DNA of 64,000 nucleotides from Sediminicola arcticus (lineage in GTDB: Bacteria; Bacteroidota; Bacteroidia; Flavobacteriales; Flavobacteriaceae), in NCBI RefSeq assembly GCF_040566695.1, contig NZ_JBEXAE010000002.1, positions 124,001-188,000 of the forward strand, read 5' to 3'. The position numbers and the translations under genes were made by a program. The notes under the pieces are model-generated. The model had not been told where the DNA came from. It did not search any database and saw only the letters and a list, made by a program, of their open reading frames with translations. This document shows positions 17,939 through 26,933 of the stretch, in pieces; positions within the stretch are counted from its first letter, which is position 1; every line of letters starts with the position of its first letter.

Positions 17939-17967
17939 AAAAGTCCTGAATCAATCAGGACTTTTTT
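17939..17967 (+). terminator. Intrinsic terminator after the decayed secreted protein
   Basis: An 11-bp stem (AAAAGTCCTGA pairing with TCAGGACTTTT) with a 5-nt loop runs into T residues. It ends the plus-strand unit containing the decayed gene at 17361. Confidence 0.8.
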
Positions 17968-18170
17968 GAATTTTAGATTTTTAATAACATGTAGGATTTA
18001 TGTGGATCTACCTTTTCTAAAAACTCTCAGTCTGCCTTGCCCAATCTAGGGCCTTAGTAGCGTGTTAAACTTCTCCCAAAGAGTAATTTTTGGCTTTTTT
18101 TTACGTCTAAGGGAGGGTGTGCATAAGGGTGCTTATTGCGCCCATCACAACAATTGAATAAAGAAGTAAA

Positions 18171-18293
18171 ATGAAAGATACTAAAAGGCAACAAAATGAA
18201 ACCAACACATTTGTTGACAGGCTATTAACCCGTCATGAGAGTTGGAGAAATCACCGAAGACATACTTTATTAAGACTAATACGGTTTTCTTAA
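18171..18293 (+). CDS. Possible 40-aa basic protein
   Basis: ATG at 18171 is preceded by a purine-rich AAAGAAG-like stretch. It opens 40 codons of a strongly basic peptide with many Arg and His residues (ending RHTLLRLIRFS). A terminator-like hairpin begins 16 bp after the stop. I recognise no homologue. Alternatives are a non-coding RNA or chance. The surrounding 17968-18612 has no other gene that I can support. Confidence 0.3.
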   Translation: MKDTKRQQNETNTFVDRLLTRHESWRNHRRHTLLRLIRFS

Positions 18294-18309
18294 GGACTAA
18301 TAATAATAT

Positions 18310-18336
18310 AAAGGAGGGCGAAAGTCTTCCTTTTTT
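18310..18336 (+). terminator. Terminator-like hairpin after the 40-codon frame
   Basis: An 8-bp stem (AAAGGAGG with CTTCCTTT, one G-T pair) with an 8-nt loop is followed by a T run. It ends whatever transcript covers the 40-codon frame. Confidence 0.55.
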
Positions 18337-18612
18337 ATTTGAGGTGTTTTCACCCACACTCTACTTTTCCGCATAAGTTTGTTTTTTTTAGTATTTAATC
18401 CGCTCAAATGGAAAGTATTTCAGCGCACCAGTAGCTTTTGTGTAAGAGGTCCACTCACAAAATAAATGTGTTAGAGTTATGGCTTTCTGTCCATGCCTTT
18501 TCAAGGCATTTCTTGGTTAATGAGTGTAGTTTTTCTGAATTGTCGTAAAAATTTATTAACAGAACTGTAATGGGCTTAGATACCATAAGATTAACTTTTA
18601 AGCCTGTGCCAC

Positions 18613-20082
18613 TTATTTTTTGTGTGATTTAAGTGTTTTGTACACGTCATCAAAAATTTTAGGTCTATCAGCAAGGACAATCAGTGTGTCCTGTGCTTCA
18701 ATTTTTGTTAAACCGTTTGGAATTATATAGGTATCATCTCTTTTAATCATTGCTATTATCGCATTTTTTGGAAAGCCTAATTCCACGATTTTCTTATTTA
18801 CTGCAAAACAGTCTGAAGTTATCAAGAGTTCTTTCATTTTAGCTTTGGGATATTCTGCCAGTAGTAAATCAGTTGTAGTCAATTTCTTTTGTTTTTCTGG
18901 TAATCCTACATTTAACCATTTTGCAATAATGGAAAGTGTCGTTCCTTGAATTAATATGGATGTAACTGAAATGAAAAACACAATGTTAAAAATCATGCTT
19001 GCTTTGTCAATTCCTGCCAAAAGCGGATAAGTCGCAAACACAATTGGAACCGCTCCACGCAACCCAACCCAAGAAATGTAAAATCTTCTTTTCAGCTTCA
19101 TTTTAAAAAAGATAAGACTGATAAATACGCCTAAAGGTCGGGCAATAACTATCAGGAACAATGAAATGAGTAGTCCAATACCCATATAAGGAATGATTTG
19201 TGAAGGAAAAACAAGCAAGCCTAAAGTAAGGAATAGAACAATTTGCATGAGCCACGCCAAACCATCAAACATTTTCAAAATGGTTTTTTTGTGTATCAGG
19301 TCTTGATTGCCCAAGTAAACCGCACAAATGTAAATGGCAAGAAACCCGTTGCCACCTACAAAATTAGTAGCAGAAAAAGTAATGAACATTAGGGCGATGA
19401 CTAGCACAGGATAAAGCCCTTCAAAGTCAAGTTTGATTTTGTTAATGGTAAATTTGCTAAGTATGCCAAAAGCAAAACCTGCGATACCTCCTAAAATCAT
19501 TTGCTGTAAAAACAGGGAGATTATAGATACAATACTTTGGTCTTGATTGATTACTAAAGTTAAAAATACAATGGTCAGCACATATGCCATGGGGTCATTA
19601 CTTCCGCTTTCCAACTCTAAAGTAGGTCTTAAGTTAGTTTTTAGTGCAAGACTTTTTGAGCGTAGGATTGAAAATACAGCCGCTGCATCTGTTGAAGATA
19701 CAATCGAACCTAATAACAAACTCTCATAAATAGTAAAGTCAGTAACAAACCACACAAAAGTGCCCAGTGAAACTGCTGTCAATAAAACGCCAAATGTGGA
19801 TAATACTATTCCTTCCCGAAGAATGGGCTTTACGGCTGTCCAATTGGTATCAAGTCCGCCGGAAAATAAGATAAAGTTTAGGGATACTATGCCGATGAAT
19901 TGGGCAAGGTTTGGATCATCAAAACGGATACCTCCAATGCCATCAGAACCTGCCAACATTCCAATTGTCAAAAAGAGCAATAAAGTAGGGACACCAAACT
20001 TATAAGAAGTCTTACCAGCAAAAATACTTACAAGAAGTAATAAAGAGCCAACTAATAGTATATTTTCAATAGTTAAAATCAT
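18613..20082 (-). CDS. nhaP2: K+/H+ antiporter, CPA1 family with TrkA-C domain (NhaP2/CvrA type)
   Basis: The product is 489 aa. About twelve membrane helices fill residues 5-385, with the ion-site region SSTDAAAVFSIL and the GSNDPMAYVLT helix typical of CPA1 antiporters. Residues 405-485 form a cytoplasmic TrkA-C domain (LLITSDCFAVNKKIVELGFP through TLIVLADRP). That layout matches the K+/H+ antiporters of the NhaP2 group. The start of the gene is followed upstream by about 280 bp with no recognisable gene. Confidence 0.88.
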   Translation of the reverse strand: MILTIENILLVGSLLLLVSIFAGKTSYKFGVPTLLLFLTIGMLAGSDGIGGIRFDDPNLAQFIGIVSLNFILFSGGLDTNWTAVKPILREGIVLSTFGVLLTAVSLGTFVWFVTDFTIYESLLLGSIVSSTDAAAVFSILRSKSLALKTNLRPTLELESGSNDPMAYVLTIVFLTLVINQDQSIVSIISLFLQQMILGGIAGFAFGILSKFTINKIKLDFEGLYPVLVIALMFITFSATNFVGGNGFLAIYICAVYLGNQDLIHKKTILKMFDGLAWLMQIVLFLTLGLLVFPSQIIPYMGIGLLISLFLIVIARPLGVFISLIFFKMKLKRRFYISWVGLRGAVPIVFATYPLLAGIDKASMIFNIVFFISVTSILIQGTTLSIIAKWLNVGLPEKQKKLTTTDLLLAEYPKAKMKELLITSDCFAVNKKIVELGFPKNAIIAMIKRDDTYIIPNGLTKIEAQDTLIVLADRPKIFDDVYKTLKSHKK

Positions 20083-20365
20083 TCCTTACCCGTTTATATC
20101 AAGGCCTACAAAGATACACCTACTCTTCTAAAAGGGCGGTAAAATGGGGACACAGTTTTCACTTTTACATTTCTAATTATGTTTTCGCTTACTCTAAACT
20201 GTTTAGGAGTTGTTCAGGATTATAGCTAATGGTTTTGGATGTGAAAAGCTGCAGACTTATAACTGATTTTTTTTGATTTAGAAAAAAATGATAGTGGAAA
20301 GAAACAAACTTTAAAATATGTTCTCAACAGCTATTTTTGCACATGTTGATCGCTACTGATTTTTA

Positions 20366-20704
20366 TTAAATCCACTTTTCCATAAGTGATTTTTTTATTT
20401 CACCAATGACAGAACAGGAAGACTGGACAGTCTTAAATATGGTTCCAAACTTTTCAATATTCTTGTGGAGTAAATCAATATTTAAATGACTGTCTTGACT
20501 ATAAACTCTCAGTACATAATTTATGTCGTCCAACCTTGGCGGTTTCTCAAGGTGTGTTGCGTTCACCGTTATTTCAGCCTTTGAGTATTCAAAATTGATT
20601 AGAATAGAAAAACGCTCCACATTTTTAAGGATACAAACTGAAAATGATCCTAAAAATAATTCGCCTGGATTTGCTAAACTAGCCCCTGCTTTGGGGTATG
20701 CCAA
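20366..20704 (-). pseudogene. OsmC-family protein, N-terminally truncated
   Basis: Readable sequence runs from LAYPKAGASLANPGELF through VCILKNVERFS to the terminal VIGEIKKSLMEKW. PGELFLGSFSVC is the family segment with the first catalytic Cys, and SCSVIGEI holds the second. OsmC proteins are about 140 aa; here the first 20-25 residues are missing. Upstream in frame there is no ATG before a TAA about 50 bp away, so only a TTG at 20704 could start it. A shortened functional form is possible, but truncation is more likely. Confidence 0.6.
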
Positions 20705-20808
20705 AATACATTCATTTGAGTTAAAAATTTATCCGTGACTGATTAGTATTAAATGTACATTAGCCTCCTAATAATTATTAACCTAATGTTTAATTAAATT
20801 TTATGTAT

Positions 20809-21386
20809 ATGAGAACTTATCTTGCATTTTTAGTATTACTTGTTGTAACGGGCAGTTCTGTATACGCCCAAGAAATAAATATTGGATTAAAGGGGGATTA
20901 AATGCCTATACCCTAGGCGGCGATGACACCAATGATATTAAAACTAAATTAGGTTTCAATCTTGGTCTTTTGGGGCACATTCATTTATCAGAACAATTTG
21001 GTCTTCAACCCGAAATTATTTATTCCACACAAGGAGCTAAAGGCAATGATGGTGACCTGAAACTAAATTTAGATTATATTAACGTACCTGTTCTTTTTCA
21101 ATATATGTACGACAATGGTTTTAGAATTCAAGCCGGTCCACAACTTGGTTTTCTAACTAGTGCTAAAGCCAAGGGTGATGGAGTAAGCGTAGATGTTAAA
21201 GATGCTTTCAAAACTATCGATTTTGCGCTAAGTGTTGGTGCCAGCTATGTAGACTCAGCATCAGGTTTTGGGGTAGACGCACGTTATAACTATGGAATTA
21301 GTAATATCAACGAAGATGATTCTTCTAAAGCCTACAATAGAGGTTTTCAAGTTGGTGTCTTTTATTTATTTAAGCATAAATCGTAA
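20809..21386 (+). pseudogene. Outer-membrane beta-barrel protein with one frameshift
   Basis: ATG at 20809 (or 20803) opens a signal peptide ending VYAQEIN. At about 20888 the frame is lost; restoring one base gives KGGLNAYTLGG and then a continuous 8-stranded-type beta-barrel sequence ending VGVFYLFKH. Strands such as GLQPEIIYSTQG and FRIQAGPQLGFL alternate as in PorT/OmpW-like Bacteroidetes barrels (PF13568-like). A single deletion explains the break, so a sequencing error cannot be excluded. A strong terminator follows. Confidence 0.78.
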
Positions 21387-21435
21387 GAAATTCAAAACCA
21401 GCGGTCTTTACGTATGAATGACCGATAAGCTAATT

Positions 21436-21474
21436 AACAATGTCGCCCATTTTACGTGGGCGACATTGTTTTTT
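21436..21474 (+). terminator. Strong intrinsic terminator, possibly bidirectional
   Basis: A perfect 14-bp stem (AACAATGTCGCCCA with its complement) has a 7-nt loop and is followed by T4. It lies after the beta-barrel gene and before the end of the convergent PLP enzyme gene. Confidence 0.9.
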
Positions 21475-21566
21475 ACTCTTGTAAGGGTATGTTCATTGTG
21501 TTGCAAAGATATTGCAGAACTGTTTGGGACATTTTAAAACGAACATTTCTTAAACCATTGGTGGTG

Positions 21567-23438
21567 TTAAATACTTCCAACAAAATCTAAAAAGACCTTT
21601 TTATGAAGTTCCATATCCATATTAGGAGAAAGTGATACCCTGGCAATATAATCCTTGTCGCCCTCTTTAGTTGTGCCTTGTGTAGATGTTGCGGGTATTG
21701 TCCAGTAACATCCATGTAACTGCCCATAACTCACACAATACTTGCTTTCATGGGGGATTTCAGTAATCATTAAATTGATTAATTTCAAATTCAACGCTCT
21801 TTTATATGATTCCCTTTCTTCAGCCGTTGTTCCTTTGGTGGGTAGATCCAATGAAAACACTGAGGGGGTAAAGCCTTGTTGTGCCAATTCTTCTGAAACA
21901 AAATTGATTTTCGCCCCCGGTAAGGTGTCGTGAATGAAGGTTACAAATTCACGGGTATTGGTATAAGCATCCTGAATTCTCCGATTCATAGAAGGTAGTT
22001 GTTTTGCCAATATTTCCGTTTGAAGCGCGGTAGCTTCGTTATTACAAAGTCTCAAATGCGTATCTATGTTGTCCATTAAGGCTTCGGCCTTGTTATTTGC
22101 AACACAATAACCAGCAGTACATTGTCCGCCGCTAGGAAACTTGGATCCACTAGCATATGAAATAGCTCTAACTGTTGAGAGAATTTCGCCTTCCCCTAAA
22201 AAATGCACATTAGGACAGAAGGTTTGATCTAAAATAAAAACTGGATCTATAGCCAATTCACCTTTTTCCGTTTTGCGGGATGCACTTAAAACCGCCTTTA
22301 GTTTTTGAAGATTGGGAACTTCAACCCTAGGGTTTGTTGGAATTTCAGCGATGATGTAAGGGATAGCATCTTCGTTTGCAATTTTATTTAAAATGGCATC
22401 AAGGCTTTGGACCATATTGTTGTCACCATCCACCGGTAAATCCACTACTTCCACATTGTTAATGCAAGCCGCAACCCGCCTTGCTTGGTCATTTGTTCCA
22501 CCATAGCAGTTTGGGGGAACAATAAATTTAATAGCCTTTCCTTTGTGATTATCTAGGGCATCGTGTATAAGCCCCATCATTATGGCATATTGAATAGATA
22601 GTCCACTAGAAGCAACCAAGGGTGTTATGGATGTACCAGTAATCTCCTTAATTGAATCTAAGACCAATATTTTGTTTGTCTCGTCCTGATAGCTATCAAT
22701 ATTACTTTTCTGGGGAGCAATAGAAGACTGACTTGCTAGCGACTTCAAGGCCGTAAGACAATTGATAGGCGTCATTGCAATCGTCTCTCTTCGTCTCACA
22801 TGCTGAATGTCTGAGATATAATTTTCACTTTGCTTTCCATTCACTACTAATACACTTCCCAAGTTTGTGTACATAGTGATAAAGAAGTCAATCTCGGCAG
22901 CTTTCGGGAGGGTAAGATCAATAGTAGAAATTTCATCTTGTTGAGAAATGAAAATGGTGCTGCCGTTAAAATTGGAAATGGATGATAGGCTGTCCACCTT
23001 CTTTAAAACAAATTTATATCCATAAACGCGCTGCAGTATATCAGCATCAAAAAAACCAGGTAGTTCACCTTTATAAAGGATTTGAGTGTTTTTATGGTCT
23101 AGTAGATTCTTTCTTAAAACAGCTAAAATCGGGGCGGTCTTAGACGAAAAACTGATGACTCTTTCTGGATTTATGGCATTTAAGTGGGCAATTGCCCATT
23201 CCAATATACAAGATAGGGGATGACCCAGTCTTATGTAGTCGTAGGCAGTGGGTAGTTCTTTAAGTGCCGATGCATCAGAATTATTGTCATTAAATAGGTT
23301 TTGGAACTCACTTAGGAACTGAGTTTTGGCTAAGTTTTCATTAAAAATATCTAACCGATGGGTGGTTAGACCCACCCAGCCAGGTGGCATATTTTCCAAT
23401 ACCTCTTTAATATAATCTAACATTTTATTCTCTTCCAT
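21567..23438 (-). CDS. PLP-dependent enzyme of the Cys/Met metabolism superfamily, extended N-terminus
   Basis: The product is 623 aa, much longer than the usual 380-430 aa. Residues from about 250 onward show the superfamily pattern: SSGLSIQYAIMMGL, AEIPTNPRVEVPNL, ILDQTFCPN, and ASGSKFPSGGQ with the presumed PLP lysine. The first 240 residues have no motif I recognise but look folded. The reaction (a C-S lyase, synthase or decarboxylase type) cannot be named. The gene stands alone between the barrel and the glycine-rich small protein. Confidence 0.75.
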   Translation of the reverse strand: MEENKMLDYIKEVLENMPPGWVGLTTHRLDIFNENLAKTQFLSEFQNLFNDNNSDASALKELPTAYDYIRLGHPLSCILEWAIAHLNAINPERVISFSSKTAPILAVLRKNLLDHKNTQILYKGELPGFFDADILQRVYGYKFVLKKVDSLSSISNFNGSTIFISQQDEISTIDLTLPKAAEIDFFITMYTNLGSVLVVNGKQSENYISDIQHVRRRETIAMTPINCLTALKSLASQSSIAPQKSNIDSYQDETNKILVLDSIKEITGTSITPLVASSGLSIQYAIMMGLIHDALDNHKGKAIKFIVPPNCYGGTNDQARRVAACINNVEVVDLPVDGDNNMVQSLDAILNKIANEDAIPYIIAEIPTNPRVEVPNLQKLKAVLSASRKTEKGELAIDPVFILDQTFCPNVHFLGEGEILSTVRAISYASGSKFPSGGQCTAGYCVANNKAEALMDNIDTHLRLCNNEATALQTEILAKQLPSMNRRIQDAYTNTREFVTFIHDTLPGAKINFVSEELAQQGFTPSVFSLDLPTKGTTAEERESYKRALNLKLINLMITEIPHESKYCVSYGQLHGCYWTIPATSTQGTTKEGDKDYIARVSLSPNMDMELHKKVFLDFVGSI

Positions 23439-23587
23439 TATGTTCCCTTTTAGACAGGCTGCTAATTTACAATTATTGGATGTATATGAAGAATGTTACA
23501 AGAGGTTTTGTTCCCTTGTGTCTAATGTTGGTGTATGAATCGTAGCCCACCATATTGTCACGAATGTGACGCTCGGGCTAGCCGGGG

Positions 23588-23779
23588 CTAACTACTTTTT
23601 TTTGACGAATCTTCATTGTCTTTTTTGTTGCCCTGTTGCATTAAGGAAGTTCCCACTCCAGCACCAATGGCTATTCCTACACTAAGCCATAGTCCTAAAT
23701 TGCCTGTTGCAACACCAACAGCAGTTCCTATGGCTATTCCAATTGCTATTCCAGATCCTAGTTTTTTATCTTTTTTCAT
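23588..23779 (-). CDS. Small glycine-zipper membrane protein
   Basis: The product is 63 aa. After a basic start (MKKDKKLGSG), two hydrophobic segments carry GxxxG-type spacing (IAIGIAIGTAVGVATG and VGIAIGAGVGTSL). A Lys/Asp/Ser-rich tail follows. Glycine-zipper peptides often insert in membranes or oligomerise. The function is unknown. Confidence 0.6.
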   Translation of the reverse strand: MKKDKKLGSGIAIGIAIGTAVGVATGNLGLWLSVGIAIGAGVGTSLMQQGNKKDNEDSSKKSS

Positions 23780-23975
23780 TTTTGAATGGTTGTAGCTACC
23801 GTTTGACTAAGGTGGACCTATTTACTTTAGATCTTTTTAAAACCCTTTTTATAAGTTTAGACAAGGAAGCGTTCATAAAACTAATTAAAAATTTACGAGA
23901 ATAATCTAATGCAGTTCTTTTTTCTCCTCCTATTTATCTCCCCCTTCCCATACCTAAATATTTAATGGGTTATCG

Positions 23976-23983
23976 TATCTTTG
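23976..23983 (+). promoter_or_regulatory. Bacteroidetes -7 promoter element of queE
   Basis: TATCTTTG matches TAnnTTTG exactly. It ends 4 bp before the ATG at 23988, so transcription should start at or near that codon. The message is therefore leaderless or starts translation at the second ATG (24006). Confidence 0.65.
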
Positions 23984-23987
23984 CACC

Positions 23988-24620
23988 ATGGTAAAAAACG
24001 AAGTGATGGCACTGGTAGATAAAGGGGAAATGCTCCCCTTAATGGAGGAATTCTATACCATCCAGGGAGAAGGGTTTCACAAGGGCACCGCCGCCTATTT
24101 TATTAGGGTAGGAGGTTGCGATGTGGGCTGCCATTGGTGTGATGTAAAGGAAAGCTGGAATGCAGAAACGCACCCGCCAACCCATATCTCGGCCATTGTG
24201 GACAATGCTGCAAAATATTCGGATACCATTGTGGTGACAGGAGGAGAACCCCTTACATGGGACATGAACCCGCTAACCGCTGCCCTAAAAGACAAAAACC
24301 TACAGATACATATAGAGACGTCTGGCGCCTATCCGCTTACCGGTCATTGGGACTGGATCTGCCTCTCACCTAAAAAGAACAAACTGCCGGAGGGGGTGAT
24401 CTATGACAAGGCACATGAGCTTAAAATGATCATCTTTAACAAGCACGATTTTATCTTTGCCGAGGAACAGGCAGCCAAAGTAAACGGCAACTGTATCCTA
24501 TACCTACAACCAGAATGGAGCGTACGTGATAAAATGGTACCCCTCATTGTAGAGTATGTAATGAAAAACCCTAAATGGAAAGTCTCATTACAGACCCATA
24601 AATATTTAAATATCCCCTAA
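23988..24620 (+). CDS. queE: 7-carboxy-7-deazaguanine synthase QueE
   Basis: The product is 210 aa. It is a radical SAM enzyme that makes the 7-deazaguanine core for queuosine from 6-carboxytetrahydropterin. The substrate region FYTIQGEGFHKG, the three-Cys cluster motif GGCDVGCHWCD, and GGEPLTWD are all intact. Two start codons are possible, ATG 23988 and ATG 24006. The promoter element lies so close to the first that the second is a real alternative. A hairpin terminator follows. Confidence 0.92.
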   Translation: MVKNEVMALVDKGEMLPLMEEFYTIQGEGFHKGTAAYFIRVGGCDVGCHWCDVKESWNAETHPPTHISAIVDNAAKYSDTIVVTGGEPLTWDMNPLTAALKDKNLQIHIETSGAYPLTGHWDWICLSPKKNKLPEGVIYDKAHELKMIIFNKHDFIFAEEQAAKVNGNCILYLQPEWSVRDKMVPLIVEYVMKNPKWKVSLQTHKYLNIP

Positions 24621-24621
24621 T

Positions 24622-24659
24622 AAAAAAGTTCCTTCTGAATCATCAAAAGGAGCTTTTTT
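24622..24659. terminator. Terminator between queE and the metalloprotease gene
   Basis: A 13-bp stem (AAAAAAGTTCCTT with AAGGAGCTTTTTT, one wobble pair) has a 12-nt loop. The A and T tracts at the two ends would let it work in both directions between convergent genes. Confidence 0.75.
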
Positions 24660-24689
24660 ATATTCTATCAACTATCAACTATCAACCAT

Positions 24690-25508
24690 CTAACGTCCTC
24701 CATTAGCCTGCAGGTCTCGCCTGCATTCTGCATCCAATTCTGGTACGGCTCCATTTTTAGCGGTCAGCATTTTTTTCATTCCTCTTCCAAATTCTAGGGC
24801 GGCCTCCATTAAACAACCGTCAATATCACAGTGGCTATCGCCTTCTATAACACCTGCGGAATTCTCAGATTGTGATTCGTGGGGATTCACCATATTGCCT
24901 CCTAAATTCACCAATCCAAATAAATGTCCAAACTCATGGTGCATGGTAGCGGTTTCAGCTGTAGCAACAGTGATCAGAATACTAGAATTGGCCAGTTTAC
25001 GAACGGTACGTTCATAGATCACCATGGAGGTATTACGGTATACCGCTCCTAATGTGGCTAAATTGCTGTCCGGGTCATCTGAGTCGGCAGGGGCATCGGC
25101 AAAATAAATATATACGGCTATAGTATTTCCGTCATTATAGGCCGTCCTATTTTTTTTCTCCAAATCATCAATTTCCTTTAAGGTCAAAGTTTCTTCATTT
25201 GGAGATGGTAATTCTTTTAAGATGACTTCTATGTCTTGCTTGAAAGTTACTTCCTTTAAGTATTCCTCAACATCGCTAATAGTCTGTTGTGCGGGTCTAA
25301 AACCTGTTACGTAGGCTATTTCTATCAACAGTTTTGTATAGGAGTCGTTAGACAACAGATCATTGGCAGAATCTCCGGTTCCCTGAAGGTTGGGGGTCTT
25401 GTTGATGACAACGGATTCTTCCGATGCCGATCCCCCACTAGAATCTTTGGAACAACTAATTATAATGGCTACTGCCGCAACCGCTAGGTATACATATTTC
25501 AATTTCAT
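24690..25508 (-). CDS. Lipoprotein with HExxHxxG zinc-protease motif
   Basis: The product is 272 aa. The signal peptide ends in the lipobox IISC. A metzincin-like motif HHEFGHLFGLVNLGG lies near residue 190, giving HExxHxxG followed by a Gly. Downstream are Cys and Asp residues in HCDIDGC. The N-terminal half has a LNTP-like spacer and TGFRPAQ. The overall pattern is an envelope-anchored metalloprotease; the substrate is unknown. Confidence 0.75.
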   Translation of the reverse strand: MKLKYVYLAVAAVAIIISCSKDSSGGSASEESVVINKTPNLQGTGDSANDLLSNDSYTKLLIEIAYVTGFRPAQQTISDVEEYLKEVTFKQDIEVILKELPSPNEETLTLKEIDDLEKKNRTAYNDGNTIAVYIYFADAPADSDDPDSNLATLGAVYRNTSMVIYERTVRKLANSSILITVATAETATMHHEFGHLFGLVNLGGNMVNPHESQSENSAGVIEGDSHCDIDGCLMEAALEFGRGMKKMLTAKNGAVPELDAECRRDLQANGGR

Positions 25509-25572
25509 AGCATCAAAAATATTTAATTTCTATTTCGTTTACCTTACTTACGATAACGAAACCAAAAGGGTT

Positions 25573-26289
25573 CTATTGTAAATTTAAGGTGAGCTTAGCT
25601 AAATAGTCGTAATGTTCCCCTTCGCTTACAAGCTCACAGTTAAAATTGGAACTCTGTGCCGCCCGTTGCAGGGTGTTGTAATCTATATATAACCAGGCAA
25701 GCTCTTTGGTCTTTTGCTTTTTGTATTCCATGGTAAAGGTGACCTCCCCGTAATAATTCTCTGTATCTGGGATCCAATAGCCACCATCCTCGTCTTCTTC
25801 GAACATATAGATGATATCACTGGAATCTATCAACAACTGTCCCCCTGGTTTTAGTAGGGTCTTGATATGGGTAAAAAATTGGTCCAAATATTTAAGCTCT
25901 CCCACAATCCCAATGCCATTCATGAGCATCAAGAGGGTATCAAAGGTTTGGTTCTTAAAATCATAGAAGTCCGACCGCACCACTTTTTTTATCCCCCTCA
26001 GTTTGCAGACTTCCACAGCTCCGGGTGAATGGTCCAAAGCAGTAACGTCTAACCCCTTTTCCTGTAGGTATAGGCTATGGCTTCCAGCGCCGCAACCAAT
26101 ATCCAAAACCCTGCCTTTGCATAGTTTTAGAGCACGTTGCTCCAAAGAGGGCATGACCTTGAACTTGCGGAAGAGATAAGGCACGGGGATAACATCTTCT
26201 TCATCTAAAGAGGAATAGGTTTTAATATCCTCTGTATAGCTACCCAATTGGTAATCTAGAATAGCGTTTCCAAAAATGTCGTTCTCCAT
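25573..26289 (-). CDS. Class I SAM-dependent methyltransferase
   Basis: The product is 238 aa. The SAM site is clear: VLDIGCGAGSHSLYL, then the acidic end of strand 2 in VTALDHSPGAV, and LLMLMNGIGIVG. The C-terminal part has beta strands and the aromatic GYWIPDTENYYG. The methylated substrate cannot be predicted. It diverges from the YkgJ gene with 63 bp between the start codons. Confidence 0.85.
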   Translation of the reverse strand: MENDIFGNAILDYQLGSYTEDIKTYSSLDEEDVIPVPYLFRKFKVMPSLEQRALKLCKGRVLDIGCGAGSHSLYLQEKGLDVTALDHSPGAVEVCKLRGIKKVVRSDFYDFKNQTFDTLLMLMNGIGIVGELKYLDQFFTHIKTLLKPGGQLLIDSSDIIYMFEEDEDGGYWIPDTENYYGEVTFTMEYKKQKTKELAWLYIDYNTLQRAAQSSNFNCELVSEGEHYDYLAKLTLNLQ

Positions 26290-26352
26290 TTAAATTTGTA
26301 TTTTCCATGCAAATGTGGCATTTTTACGCCACTTTAAAAAGTTTAATGCCCC

Positions 26353-26850
26353 ATGGATGATGTCTTACGCAACCTCCCAAAATTAGCAAATGAAAAGCAT
26401 ACGGAAAACAAAAAGTTCTTTGCTAAATTAAAAAAGAAGCCACCTAAGGATTTGGACTACGTTATGCAGGAACTCCATGAGGAAGAATTTAAACGCACCG
26501 ATTGCCTTTCCTGCGCCAATTGCTGCAAAACAACAGGCCCCCTATTCACTACTCCTGATGTGGAGCGGATAGCAAAACATCTACGATTAAAACCCCAGAA
26601 ATTCATTGACACCTATTTAAGGATAGATGAGGAGAACGATTATGTATTAAAGAGCGTTCCTTGTGCCTTTTTAGATGCCGAAAACTATTGTATGATTTAT
26701 GATGTGCGTCCAAAAGCCTGTAGGGAGTTTCCACATACAGACCGGAAAAAGTTCCAACAAATCAGTAACCTCACCCTTAAGAATGTAGAAATATGCCCAG
26801 CGGCCTTTAATATTGTGGAGGAGATGAAGCGGAGGGTAAAATTAAAATAG
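26353..26850 (+). CDS. YkgJ-family cysteine-cluster protein
   Basis: The product is 165 aa. The conserved cluster is CLSCANCC followed by CAFLDAENYCMIYDVRPKAC, eight cysteines suited to binding Zn or Fe-S. The RPKACREFPH segment is family-typical. The role of the family is not well defined. It is upstream of the sterol-desaturase-like gene on the same strand with about 80 bp between them. Confidence 0.82.
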   Translation: MDDVLRNLPKLANEKHTENKKFFAKLKKKPPKDLDYVMQELHEEEFKRTDCLSCANCCKTTGPLFTTPDVERIAKHLRLKPQKFIDTYLRIDEENDYVLKSVPCAFLDAENYCMIYDVRPKACREFPHTDRKKFQQISNLTLKNVEICPAAFNIVEEMKRRVKLK

Positions 26851-26933
26851 GGGGTGCAATAGGAAGCGTAATTTTTAATTGAGATATGTTTTTTGTTATT
26901 TGAAAATTTAAGAAGGTTGCTTATATTGCAGGT

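Noticed and set aside
23557..23570. GTCAC-GAAT-GTGAC inverted repeat
   Set aside because: Resembles the operator at first sight, but half-sites have the opposite orientation and no -7 element lies at the right distance.
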